Positions 46,558 to 56,300 of a stretch of 64,000 bases of DNA are shown here, one piece after another. A program made the translations under genes and the position numbers. The stretch is from positions 109,001,442 through 109,065,441 of the forward strand of contig OZ021722.1 in the NCBI GenBank assembly GCA_963978545.1, in the 5' to 3' direction. A model generated the notes under the pieces. It ran no database searches. It saw nothing but the letters and a program-made list of their open reading frames with translations, and was not told the origin of the DNA. Positions within the stretch are counted from its first letter, which is position 1, and each line of letters starts with the position of its first letter. Origin of the DNA: Linyphia triangularis (taxonomy: Eukaryota; Arthropoda; Arachnida; Araneae; Linyphiidae).

Positions 46558-46609
46558 TTTCCCCCTTCTTAAAGACTGCTCGTCCCGGGCAGTGAAGTCC
46601 TTAAGCCAT

Positions 46610-49153
46610 TCAATGACTTCTACCATAATATGGGGCTAGCCTATTGTAGTGTACAACTCTAGGTTTACAGGAAGGTGTCCGTTGAATTCTCACCACGACG
46701 TCGTTGATCTTCTTAAGGATCCCATACGGCCCTTCCCGGTTCGTCTGGAGCTTAGGGGAGAGTCCTTTCCGACGTTTGTCACCTTCCTGGAATGAACGGT
46801 CCATGGCCTTGGCCTAGTACCGGATCTTCACGCGCTCCGTCATGATGTTGTTTCTCTCTCTGGCGAACCGATGTACGGCTTCCAAACGTGCCTGCAGATC
46901 ATCTAGATATTGGACAGGCGAGGAAGGAGTGTCCTGTGGTTGTCCAAAGAGGAGGTTGCTGGGGAGCCTAAGGTCTCTTCCACACATCGTTAGAGATGGA
47001 GAAAATCCGGTGGTCTCGTGAGTTGCACTCCCGTATGCCAACAGAAGCGGTGAAAGTTTCTGATCCCCATCTTGCTGGTTATATGATTTTGAGATTGCGT
47101 CCGAATCATCCGCGGGTGCAGCTGATAGATCCCGGGACCTCCGTTCGATGCTTGTAACAGGAGTACGGATGTCGATTCCCTCGTCACTAACTTTGTCCAT
47201 TTCCACATGAACCACTTCCTGGGAGGGTTTCATCAACGTCCCTTTCTTCAGTTCTCTCTCCGAGGCTGGAGAGGTACTTTCCATAGATGTGGACTCTTCA
47301 GCATTCTCTATGACATTGTCTTCATGAGCTACAATCCGATATACGCACAGCTCTTTCATGTCTAGATCGTGCAAAGTAACTTTGCCTCTCCATGTTTGCA
47401 GCTGGCTTTTCTCAAAATTCAGCGTAATTCCATTTTTCTTCAAAAAGACTAGTCCGAGAATGCACGGATCTACAATTTCGGCAACATACACGGTGTGCTT
47501 GTAGGTGTTAAATCCAAGGGCAATGTCCACTTGCAATTTCCCATGAACAGAGATATTACCACCAGACACAGTTTGTAGAGAAACAGAGGGCGCTGTGTAG
47601 AGGAGTCGGCTGTTCAGGCGACGAGCCACGTCCGTCCTTACGATCGTTACGTTCGCTCCCGAATCGACGATTAGACGACATGGAGTTCCGTTGATCTCCC
47701 CCTTCACGAATAAACCCTGGTTTCCTCCTTGTCGGGATGAAACGTGGAAACGACTGGTCGGGGCTTCACCTGTTCTGCATTGAAGCTTCTGCCCTGAGAG
47801 ATGGCATCTTCTTAGATTCAGTTGTTGAGATTCCGTGGTAGTGTTATCCCTTCTCTTTTTCAAATCAAGGCAGTTACGTCGTATATGCCCTTCCCGTTTG
47901 CAGTGCCAGCAAATGACTCTGGTCTTTCGATCCCTGGCTCCGGGATAGCTTCTCATCATTCTAGCAATTTTGCTTTCCAGTTCTCGAAGCTTACTGGTGA
48001 CAAAGTCAGAAGAATCCTCGGCTAATGCACCACGAACATATCGTCGGTCTTTTCCAGAAGCTAGCTGCGCGGCTTCCACTCTCATGGCGTACACGAGAGC
48101 CGACTTCAGGTTTTTGTTTTGGGATAACCTTACCGCCTGCTGCACATCGGGATCTTGAATAGCGTCGATGAAAAACTGCAGAGAAAGATCGTCTCGTACA
48201 TCCGGGGGACAGTCTGGGAAAGCGAGGAGCGACAGTCTTTCTATATATGACGCCAATTCTTGAAGAGTTTCGTTAGCCTTCTGCTGTCTCACTTTCAATT
48301 GCAGTCTGTTGTAATCCTTTAGATGCTGCTCCCCAAATCTTAACTCCAACGCACTTGCCAGCGCCACGAATTCTCCCCTCTTCTCTTCAGGTAGTGTCTG
48401 TAAAATGTCAGCAGCTTCACCTCGAAGAGATGTTGCGAGATGGAATGCCTTCGAAGTATCGTCCCAACCATTCGCAGAAGCAATAATTTTAAACTGCGTT
48501 TGATAAATGCGCCAAGACGACCTCCCATCAAAAGTGGCTACTTTGATGTTGGAACGTGGCGCAATGAAGGGAGTGGAAACATTATCCCATTTAGGCGTTG
48601 CAACGGTCATAGCTTCGCGAGTTTCTATTTTCCGTAGCCTTTCTTCTACAGCATCCATGAATTTTCCCTGCTCTTCTTTGATAGTGGAAACCTTTTCTTC
48701 CATTTCATCTCTTACAGCAGTGAGAACGTCTTCCCTCACGGATTGCAGGACCGATGATGTTGTCTCCATAATAGTAGATTCTACCATTGACGCTAGCTCG
48801 GTTTTCATTTCTTCCCTGATCTTGATTACTGCTGCGGATGTGGACTCGCACTTATCGGCCAAAGCTTTCATGTCAGATGACGTTGAATTTTGCAAAGCTT
48901 TAAAATCTGATGATGTCGCTTCTTGTAAAGCTTTAATGTCTGATGATGTCGCTCCTTGACTGGCGGTAATTGCGGCGGCGAGTTCGGCATTTGTCGTTTC
49001 TTGACGGGCTTGACCAGCGGCGGTTAATTCTTGTCCGGCTTTTATTTCGGCTTTCATTTTAGCGGCCGTGGATTCTTGTCCGGCTTTTATTCCAGCAATC
49101 ATTTCCATTAATTGTTTCATTTGGTCTTCCATCATTCCTCTAGTTGTCGGCAT
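46610..49153 (-). pseudogene. Gag-protease-integrase tail polyprotein, one nonsense codon (element 2)
   Basis: An open frame of 779 codons from the ATG at 49153, then a TAG at 46814-46816 (TAT in element 1), then 65 more in-frame codons to 46610. Residues about 20-190 are coiled coil with three expanded ATSSDIKALQE-type units (33 bp subrepeat, 48850-48960). About 200-400 is capsid-like, and near 415 is the zinc knuckle CWHCKREGHIRRNC. Near 496 is the protease motif LIVDSGANVTIV. From about 700 comes distal integrase, AYGSATHETTGFSPSLTMCG and LPSNLLFG, with a basic tail. Reverse transcriptase, RNase H and the integrase catalytic start are missing. One substitution separates it from a full-length frame. 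Confidence 0.9.
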
Positions 49154-49185
49154 TCAAAATTACGAAACCCCACTTCTGACACCAC

Positions 49186-49651
49186 TGTTACGAATTTTTC
49201 CGCTGAGGCAATGATGGTACAGTTTTCACGGTATAAAAATATTTATTCTCTCTTCAGAAAACTCACAAAAATTATTCACAGGCAACAGTTTAATTACTCT
49301 CAAGCTTCAACACAAGCTTCAACAAAAATAACTTCGAATTCAGCGATTATACAAGCTCACTCCAATAGGTAAACAAAGCGATCAGCTTTCAACGAAATCC
49401 GAAGTCAATCTGAAAACTTTCCCGTTCTCCAGTCTTTTATATACAACCGCGTGAGACATTCTCGAAATTTCCAGCCAATTCATCGGAAAAGAAATATCTC
49501 GAAACTTCTCGATTACTTTAGATGTTGCCACCTTTTTCTAACTTGTATAATCGCTATTAATTAATAAATAAAATAAGATAAAAATAAATTACAATAGAAT
49601 TTTGAAATAATACGTCACTATTTACAATATATATAGACAATTTGTGCAACA
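49186..49651 (-). repeat. 5' LTR of element 2
   Basis: 466 bp, TG...CA, followed on the - strand by TGGTGTCAGAAGTGG. The three-unit heat-shock array is at 49459-49471 and the imperfect array at 49491-49508. Confidence 0.94.
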
Positions 49652-49655
49652 ATAT

Positions 49656-50430
49656 ACAAGAATTAAACAATGACAGCCATGTGCACCATTATTGGTTAAG
49701 TGCAAATGCTGCACCCGAAAGGTAGAAAGCATCAAAGGGTCTCAGTATTGAGTCTTCTCTCAGGTTGGTTGGTTGTATTCAGATTATCTGGCGCCGTCAG
49801 CAACACGAGGGCTATAATGCGCCGAAACTTTCGTCATTAGACAAGCCAACATACATTTACAAACACCCATGCCTACGCGGGACTCGAACCCGCAACCTCG
49901 CGGTCTAGAAGCCAGCACGCTAACCACTATACCGTTTGGTCGGCAGTCTTCTCTCAGGATTTCATATTGAAGAACTTCATTAAAATCATCTTGTTTATTG
50001 AGTGTCCGATCAAAAAGTTTGGTTTTAAGTTTGGCTAAGTGTGTTTGAATAGGATCGATGTCAAGATCTCTGTAGAGTTTCGAATGTATCTAGTAGCCTC
50101 TACCATTTCTCTAAGAACTTTATTTTGACGTATTTGAAGAATTTTTTTTTCAGTGGGATTTAAGAGTAGTGAGTGATGGGGAAGTTAAAATAGGTCGGAT
50201 GGTAGAGGTGTAAACAAGCCTCTTTTGGTTCAGGGTCAGGGGCAAGACAGACTTTCTACCAAGGATTGGCCTTAGTCTTGCTATTGCACATTTGACTTTG
50301 CCTATGAAGTGTTTGCAGTGATATTTCCAATTAAGGTTTTCATTCAAAATGAGCCCCAGGTAATTAGTCTGTTTAACACGTGGACTTCTATAGAATTTTG
50401 CTCGATTCCGGTCCAAAGAGACAATTTGAT
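49656..50430 (-). pseudogene. Jockey-type LINE, 3' portion
   Basis: The - strand peptide KFYRSPRVKQTNYLGLILNE then LNWKYHCKHFIGKVKCAIAR and a TIRPIL motif is the segment just after the reverse-transcriptase core in Jockey-clade elements. Further 3' (50150 to 49960) comes QNKVLREMVEATRYIRNS-like sequence, typical of the C-terminal end. A SINE interrupts it at 49765-49944. It continues the LINE whose reverse transcriptase lies at 52610-53740; the piggyBac-like insertion at 50435 separates them. Confidence 0.8.
49765..49944 (-). mobile_element. tRNA-derived SINE (copy 2), full length
   Basis: Nearly identical to the SINE at 8056-8236: same A-box and B-box (GGTTCGAGTCC on the - strand), same body and AACCAACC tail. 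It is flanked by AGTCTTCTCTCAGG at 49751-49764 and 49945-49958. Inserted in the 3' part of a LINE. Confidence 0.93.
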
Positions 50431-51439
50431 TTAACCTTTAACTGCTGTATGCGGTCTGACGGACCGCGAGTCATTTTTTGTGGAATGCTCCAACCCTCTA
50501 AAATATTTCAACTTTGACTTTTATATTAATTTTTCCAATACTTTGTTTTTTAAATTGGTGTTCATTAATTTCTTTGGCACGGTATGAACTAGGGATGGAA
50601 CGGATATCCGGCAAATATCCGATATCCGGCATATCCGGCTGATTTTTTAATATCCGAAACCCCGTCGGATATCCGATTTGAAATACCGGACATCCGATAA
50701 TTTCATTCGGATATCCGGCCACCAGGTATCCACAAGAAATAATTTTTTGCAAAAAATAGTGATCTTTTGCGGACAAAGGGGACACCGCATCCTATACTTT
50801 TTTTTCTTGCAGTCAAGTTGCAAATTGCAGTCAAGTTAGAAAACAAAAAAGTTCCTTCTTGAGAACTATGCTTTCGCATATCCCTAACTTTAGAGATGAG
50901 GTAGGGCGCCGAGTTGATAAGCATAAACCATTCCTCCAATCTTTTTCCATACCCATCCTTCATACGTGTTTTGCAATATGTTCTTTTCATTCCAAGTTTA
51001 TGATCTGATTAATTCCAGATGTTATATTTGAATGCTTCTCCATAAAACACGAACCGAAATTCTAATAAATAGTACTTTTTTTTCATAACATAAGCTACTT
51101 GTTAAGAGTTTTAATTTTATACTCACTTTCTCCTTTTTTTCTGACATTTGCTAGCGAGTAAAAAGCAATAAATAGCTAATGCGCACTCCTCAATGCTTTT
51201 TTTTTGTTTTGTTCTATCGACGATAATACCCTACCCCTTTATGCTGTGAATGGTGTGGTCTAATTTCTGATTTTTCATTGGCAGAAGTTGAAAGCTGGTA
51301 TATTTTTTCTGACGTAAAATGAAGTATTGTAATTTTTAGGTCTTTAACGCAGCGCCACAATGTGGAATTATATTTAGCTCTCTAGAATGTCTTGAATCAT
51401 AGTTTTCTCCAATTACAATCCAATTTATGATTTTTAATA

Positions 51440-51712
51440 ATGGCTCATTTAAAATTACCCATTTGGAAGTATTTTAAAATTAATGGAAATGACGAAAGCA
51501 AAGCCCTATGTGTTACTTGCTCCACAGAATCGTTTAAAAAATACATTGTGCGAGGCAAAAGCCCAAAATCCTTTTCCACAAAACCCTTATGGAACCATTT
51601 AATGAGTGTGCATAAGGAAATTCACCGAAGCTTAAAAGACTCACTAAATGAATCAAATATTGATGAACAAGAAAAAAAAAAATTCATCAAAACAAGAAAT
51701 GCCCGCAGATAA
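51440..51712 (+). pseudogene. BED zinc-finger exon of hAT transposase
   Basis: A 90-residue frame. PIWKYFKINGNDESKALCVT followed by CxxC, about 25 residues, and LWNHLMSVHKEIH gives the BED finger signature (aromatic WKYF, CxxC, HxxxxH) that begins hAT transposases and ZBED proteins. The frame ends in a stop after KKFIKTRNARR, and no dimerisation or catalytic domain follows, so it is a remnant within an internally deleted element. Confidence 0.85.
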
Positions 51713-52017
51713 CATTGGAATCGACATTATTTGTACCAATATTGTGGAGTTTAGATGATCCTAAAGCAAAAGCCTTAACCGCAAAAATATGTAAGTACTA
51801 ATTTTGTTTGTTTATAATAAATATATATTTTAAATATGTTATAACATAATGTTAAACATAATTCTGAAATATTTTCATCACATTGCAGAATGTTTGGTAC
51901 AATTTTAAGTAACACACAAAACAAAATGGTGATGAAGTTTCAAAATTGTTCAGCAAGTGTAGGTATTGGCATCACTAAAACATCGTTTCATCAACTAAAG
52001 TTTAAATAAAAAAAATT

Positions 52018-52275
52018 AACTCAGTGGCGTGACAGTCCGTGTGGACCAAGGCCTGCTGGGCCCAGCTCAGCTTTCTTGACTGTGGCATTTGTGTGTCACA
52101 TGGCAGATGTTCCGGTCAGATGGTCATTCTGACGCCGAACCCTAGTGTTTAGTTCCCAAACATGCATGGTCCTCCTCAGTTTATTTCTTTCAGGTATAAA
52201 CAGCTAAGTCAACCTTGCCCAGTCCGCGAATCAAACCATGGACCTGTGGCATGCAGTGCGGTGCGCTAACCACTA
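52018..52275 (-). mobile_element. tRNA-derived SINE of a second family, inside the hAT element
   Basis: On the - strand it begins TTAGTGGTTAGCGCACCGC (A-box-like), then ATGGTTTGATTCGCGG (B-box-like). A body follows and ends with GTCCACACGGACTGTCACGCCACTGA. Its body and tail differ from the SINE at 8056 and 49765. The target duplication is not clear (AATTA-rich on both sides), so the ends are approximate. Confidence 0.7.
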
Positions 52276-52586
52276 ATTATAATTTACTTAATACTTCATA
52301 TCATGACCATTTTTTTCGTTTAGCATATCGTATAACTATCGTTTTTAGTATATAGACCGAATATCCGGCCGGATATCCGGTGAAATCCGTTTCGGGTATC
52401 CGTATCCGGTAGACATGGTACCCCGGATATCCGAAATCCGGTATCCGGCAAAACTCACATCCGTTCCATCCCTAGTATGAACCACATGTTGCCCATGCGC
52501 CAAAATTATCAAACCACCCAACCACAGGATTCGTCGACGCTTTGATTGGAGAAGAGATTGAAGCAGTGGTGTGAGTTGAATGCAAC

Positions 52587-53740
52587 TTATATAGCAGTCA
52601 ACGGGTTAACAATTGGGATCATTTCTTTAAAAATTGATATGCGATTTGATATGACAGAACCACTCTTGTGTTTTTTAATAACCAAGATTTTAGATTTCTG
52701 AGCATTTATTGGCACTTTCCACTTTTCACACCAATCTTCTATTTCCTCAACCTTGTCTTGCAATTTGCCCACTGCATGATTGGGATCCCTTGATTTTGTA
52801 ATTATAGCAGTATCATCCGCATAGAACGCAGTGAGGCAGTTATAGTCATGGTTGAAAGTTGGAAAATCAGTTGTAGAAAAAAGGTAGAGAATGGGCTCCA
52901 AAATAGAACCTTGTGGTACACCAGCTTTAATTTGTCTTATGGAGGACATTGTGTTACCATATTTAATGTTACATGTCCTATTCGTGAGATAAGAGTAAAT
53001 TAGAATAATAAGATCAGATGATAAGTTGTAATTAATGAGTTTATGAATCATGCCAAGATGCCAAACTCTATCAAATGCTTTTGCAACGTCCAACATAAGA
53101 AGGGCTGATGACTGTCTATTGTGTGTGGCTGACCCAATAAATTCCAAAATTCGCAGCAACCGCTTGGTAGTGGATTTGCCTTGTAGAAAACAGTATTGTT
53201 CTGTAAGGATGTTATTCAGATAAGGTTTTATTCTACCGCTTATAATGCTTTCGTAGATTTTTGTTAGAACAGATAACATTCTAATTGGACGATAATTGAT
53301 TGGTATTAGTACGGGATTTTTCCGATTTTTTTTTAATCATGGTAATTGACGCTTCTTTCTATAGCTGTAGAAAGTAAGTTTGTTTCAGACAAACATTTAT
53401 GATATTTACCAGTCTGGAGATTGAGGTGTCAGGAAGTTTTAACCATAGAGTTGTTAACTCTATCTTTACCACGCGTTTTCTTGGTTTTCAGTTTGGATAT
53501 GATTCCCAAAACTTCAAAAGTGTTAATCGGTTCAAGAGTAGCAATGTCTCGGTGAAATTCGACATAGCTGGAAACATCACGCCTCACTATATCATCATAC
53601 GTATCATTGGAAGGCTCACTATTTTCAGAGAAATGTTTCTCCATTTCAACCTGCAAATGCCTCAGCCTTTTCCTTATCCCAATAACCCACACCATTCTCT
53701 CCCTGTATTGGGCAATTAACAAGAGTAGATGTTTTACTTA
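52587..53740 (-). pseudogene. Jockey-type LINE reverse transcriptase (5' portion)
   Basis: The - strand frame 53279 to about 52610 covers most of a reverse transcriptase: QGKSTTKRLLRILEF, LLMLDVAKAFDRVWHLGMI, IKAGVPQGSILEPILY and the catalytic TAFYADDTAI. A second frame upstream (53722-53429) supplies the conserved pre-RT segment with LEPINTFEVLGIISKLKTKK then RGKDRVNN. The two are separated by a short broken stretch (53280-53428). The piggyBac-like element at 52605 truncates it; the 3' part resumes at 50430. There is no endonuclease domain, so the copy is 5'-truncated. Confidence 0.85.
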
Positions 53741-53799
53741 TCAGCTTTTACTCAAGCTGTATTATCCAGATACCAAGCTTAATTTATTTTTCAGAAGTC

Positions 53800-53904
53800 T
53801 GGGACCTATACACTAATAACGGATTTACGCAAAGCGTTGCCTCACAGCTAGCTAAAGTATTGCCCACATTAAAATTTCGTAGTGAAGCACGGATATTCAA
53901 CTAG
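53800..53904 (+). mobile_element. Helitron 3' terminus (partial)
   Basis: CCTATACACTAATAACGG ... TGAAGCACGGATATTCAACTAG followed by T matches the 3' end of the Helitron at 55116-56299 (GTGAAGCACGGGTATTCAG then CTAG). Helitrons end CTAG/CTRR, inserted before T. The matching 5' end was not found upstream, so this is a fragment. Confidence 0.6.
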
Positions 53905-54079
53905 TAAAAAATAAAACTTAAAAACTAACAGGCAATTACATTGAAGAGGTACATTGCAGAGTTCTACTTTTCGAGTGCATAATGAGGCATTAAATTCTTT
54001 TAGAAGATCGATGAGGGATGAGTCCGAAACAATAATTTTTCTCAGATCAAATGAAAGTTTCACAATCTACAGTTTTGAA

Positions 54080-54780
54080 TAAAGAAGAACCGACCAACTA
54101 AAAAGTAACCGGAGTAAACGTAGTAGAAAGTTTGTAACAACTGCCAGAGGTGAACGCAAATTAAAACGAATCGTCCAAAATATTCGCTTCAAAACTGTTT
54201 TTTATATCAAGAAGTGTTTTAAAGAATCTGGAATTGTCGTGTCAAAGTCAACTTCACTTTTAGACGATTGCATAAATTGGCGTTTCAATCGTTGGTCTCC
54301 AAAGTAATACCAAGGATGAAGAACATGAAGCAGAGACGTGCACGACTCTTCTGGTGCGAAGAGAAGCTCATCTTGAGTTTTAAACAAGATTTATCAAAGG
54401 CATCAAGTTTTAAACGCAAAATCCGAATACTTCCTTCGTAAACAGATATTTGAAATAAAGATTCCTCGATGCATAAAACACTAACACAGTCTTGTTGCCC
54501 TCAGATAAGCTTCTCTTTGCACCAGGAGAGTCGTGCACGTCTCTGCTTCATGTTCATCTTTGGTTTTACTTTGGAGACCCAAGACTGAAACTCAAATTTA
54601 TGCAATTGCCCAATTTCGACAACTCGAGATTCTTTCCAACATTTCTTAATGTAACAAAACAGTTTTAAAGTGATTATATGGGATGATTCGTTTTAATTTG
54701 CGTTTACCTCTGGCAGTTGTTACAAGCAAGCATTCTACCACATTTACTTCGGTTACTTTTTAGTTGGCCGGTTCTTCTAT
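54080..54780. mobile_element. Foldback element FB-D (about 700 bp)
   Basis: Arms mirror across about 54435. AACCGACCAACTAAAAAGTA pairs with TACTTTTTAGTTGGCCGGTT, CAACTGCCAGAGGTGAACG pairs with CGTTTACCTCTGGCAGTTG, and GAACATGAAGCAGAGACGTG pairs with CACGTCTCTGCTTCATGTTC. Arms are about 340 bp and well conserved. The - strand frame 54202-54387 lies in the left arm; it is not a recognisable gene. Confidence 0.75.
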
Positions 54781-55115
54781 ATTCCTTTAAAATCTTCGAA
54801 ACCGTAAATTGTGAAACATTCATTTAATCCGAGATAAATTTTTGTTTCTTTCCAGTTTTAAAAATAGATAAAATACACGATTTCGTTGTTTCAAAAAATA
54901 TCACACTGACGACCTGTTTTCACCAAAAGACTAACGTAAGAATTTCCGAGCTCCAAAATTTTTATTTGATGCAACCTAACGGTTAACAGGTATGCAATTA
55001 TTTTTTCTGCTTTTCACATTCATATTGAATTAATTGATTATTCTTACTTTCTGACCCATATAAGAAATCAACATAATTTTTAAATGCGTTAGTCACTCTT
55101 AAATTGTTAAAATAA

Positions 55116-56299
55116 TCTATAATAATAAAACAAGCTGTGTGTCTATCTGATGTCTGTCTGTCTGTGGATCTATAGAAACCTACTTAAAATTGGAGTAGAG
55201 CTCTGAAATTTTCAACATAAGAAGTTTTGCCTTTCTAATTTTATGTATGTTAAACAGAATGCTAAAATTTTAATTAGTTCTTTAGTTAATTTATTTTTTA
55301 CAAAGTGACTTCAAGTAGAAATTTAGCTCTGAAATTTTCAACATTTTTTGCCTTCTAATTGGACTTTTGAAAAACAGAATTTTGAATTTTTATTTGTTTT
55401 TTAATTAATTAGTTAACAAATATTTTACAAAATGATTTCTAATTAGGCTACATTTCTGAAATTTTCAACACAAATAGTTTTGGCCTTCTAATTGGACTTT
55501 TTGGCAAAAAGAACGTTAAAATTAAAAAAAAAATTAATGAATTTTTAATTAACATTTTTACAAAAGTGACTTCTTATAGGCCTAGAGCTCTGAAAGTTTC
55601 AACATGAATAGTTTTGACCTTCTAATTTTGCTTCTTACAAACATAACATGTTAAAATATTCTTAAAAGAGTGTTGTATTACAGCTATTAACGGAGAATTT
55701 TTTTTATTGTTTCTCGACGAGGGAGGGTCTTCTAATATTAAGGCTTTATGTAACAATCAGTTTTTAGTGTGTGAAGTGACCTTACGCTTACGCAACAGTG
55801 AACCTTTCATCGAGCAAAGCGAGCTCTTGTTTGCATAGCAATGAACCTTTCAACGAGTTAAGTAAGCCTGTGCTTATGCGTCAATGACATTTTCAGCTAG
55901 CGAAGCGAGCTCGATTTTGCTTTGCGATGAACCTTCCTGCGAGCGAAGTGCCAAAAATTAGGGCCTATACACCAATGACGGGTTTCTACTACGAGTGGCC
56001 TCACAGATCGCTAAAATATTGCACATGGTAAAATTTCGTGGTGAAGCACGGGTATTCAGCTATACTAAACTTCAACTTAACTAGACATCACTTAGACGGT
56101 AGATCGTCACAGTGCTCATAGGTATTTAATCCATTTTGGCGGCGTGAAAGCATAATGTTCGCCAAACCACAAGAGAACAAAAGGCTATAAGGTTTGGCGA
56201 GAATTATGTCTTCACTCCGCCAAAATGGATTAAATACCTATGAGCACTGTCACGATCTATCGTCTAAGTGATGTCTAGTTAAGTTGAAGTTTAGTATAG
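55116..56299 (+). mobile_element. Non-autonomous Helitron, split by a MITE
   Basis: Starts TCTATAATAATAAAAC after an A at 55115 and ends CTAG before T at 56300, as Helitrons do. The CTAG is interrupted: C at 56060, TA at 56061-56062, then a palindromic MITE (56063-56296), its duplicated TA, and the G at 56299. The interior contains four loose 120 bp repeats around AGCTCTGAAATTTTCAACAT (55196, 55322, 55450, 55587). Without the MITE the element is about 950 bp. It has no Rep/helicase coding. Confidence 0.7.
56063..56296. mobile_element. Palindromic MITE, TA target (copy 2)
   Basis: TACTAAACTTCAACTTAACT to AGTTAAGTTGAAGTTTAGTA, flanked by TA (56061-56062 and 56297-56298). It is the same family as 4702-4943, with arms nearly perfect to the centre (GGCGGCGTGAAAGC / GCGGAGTGAAGACA regions). 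Confidence 0.85.
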
Positions 56300-56300
56300 T

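Larger units (their letters stand above)
46092..49651 (-). mobile_element. LTR retrotransposon, Ty3/Gypsy type, polymerase-deleted (element 2)
   Basis: A second insertion of the same family on the - strand, with its own duplication ATAT (46088-46091 and 49652-49655), so it is not a tandem copy of element 1. The LTRs are 466 bp each and differ at about three positions, implying recent insertion. The interior has the same layout and, as far as I can align by eye, the same deletion junction as element 1, with polymerase absent. Confidence 0.94.
50590..52474 (+). mobile_element. hAT transposon, degenerate (1,885 bp)
   Basis: The termini TAGGGATGGAACGGATATCC and GATG-complement ATCCGTTCCATCCCTA are flanked by the exact 8 bp duplication GTATGAAC (50582-50589 and 52475-52482), diagnostic of hAT. 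Subterminal regions are crowded with repeats of ATATCCGG on both sides, which are likely transposase-binding motifs. Inside are a BED-finger exon (51440-51712) and a SINE (about 52018-52270); the catalytic part of the transposase is missing. Confidence 0.92.
50435..52605. mobile_element. piggyBac-like element interrupted by a hAT transposon
   Basis: The ends CCTTTAACTGCTGTA and ATAGCAGTCAACGGG lie between TTAA at 50431-50434 and 52606-52609. The inner left sequence (hairpin GCGGTCTGACGGACCGC, then GAGTCATTTTTTGTGGAATG) and right sequence (CCACATGTTGCCCATGCGCC, CAAACCACCCAACCAC) match the MITE at 625-841. The remainder is a nested hAT element. Without it this element would be about 280 bp. Confidence 0.85.

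Noticed and set aside
50498..50990. Two - strand open frames of 95 codons in the hAT element
   Set aside because: They run across the repetitive ATATCCGG subterminal region and the element interior without transposase motifs; the BED finger is on the + strand.
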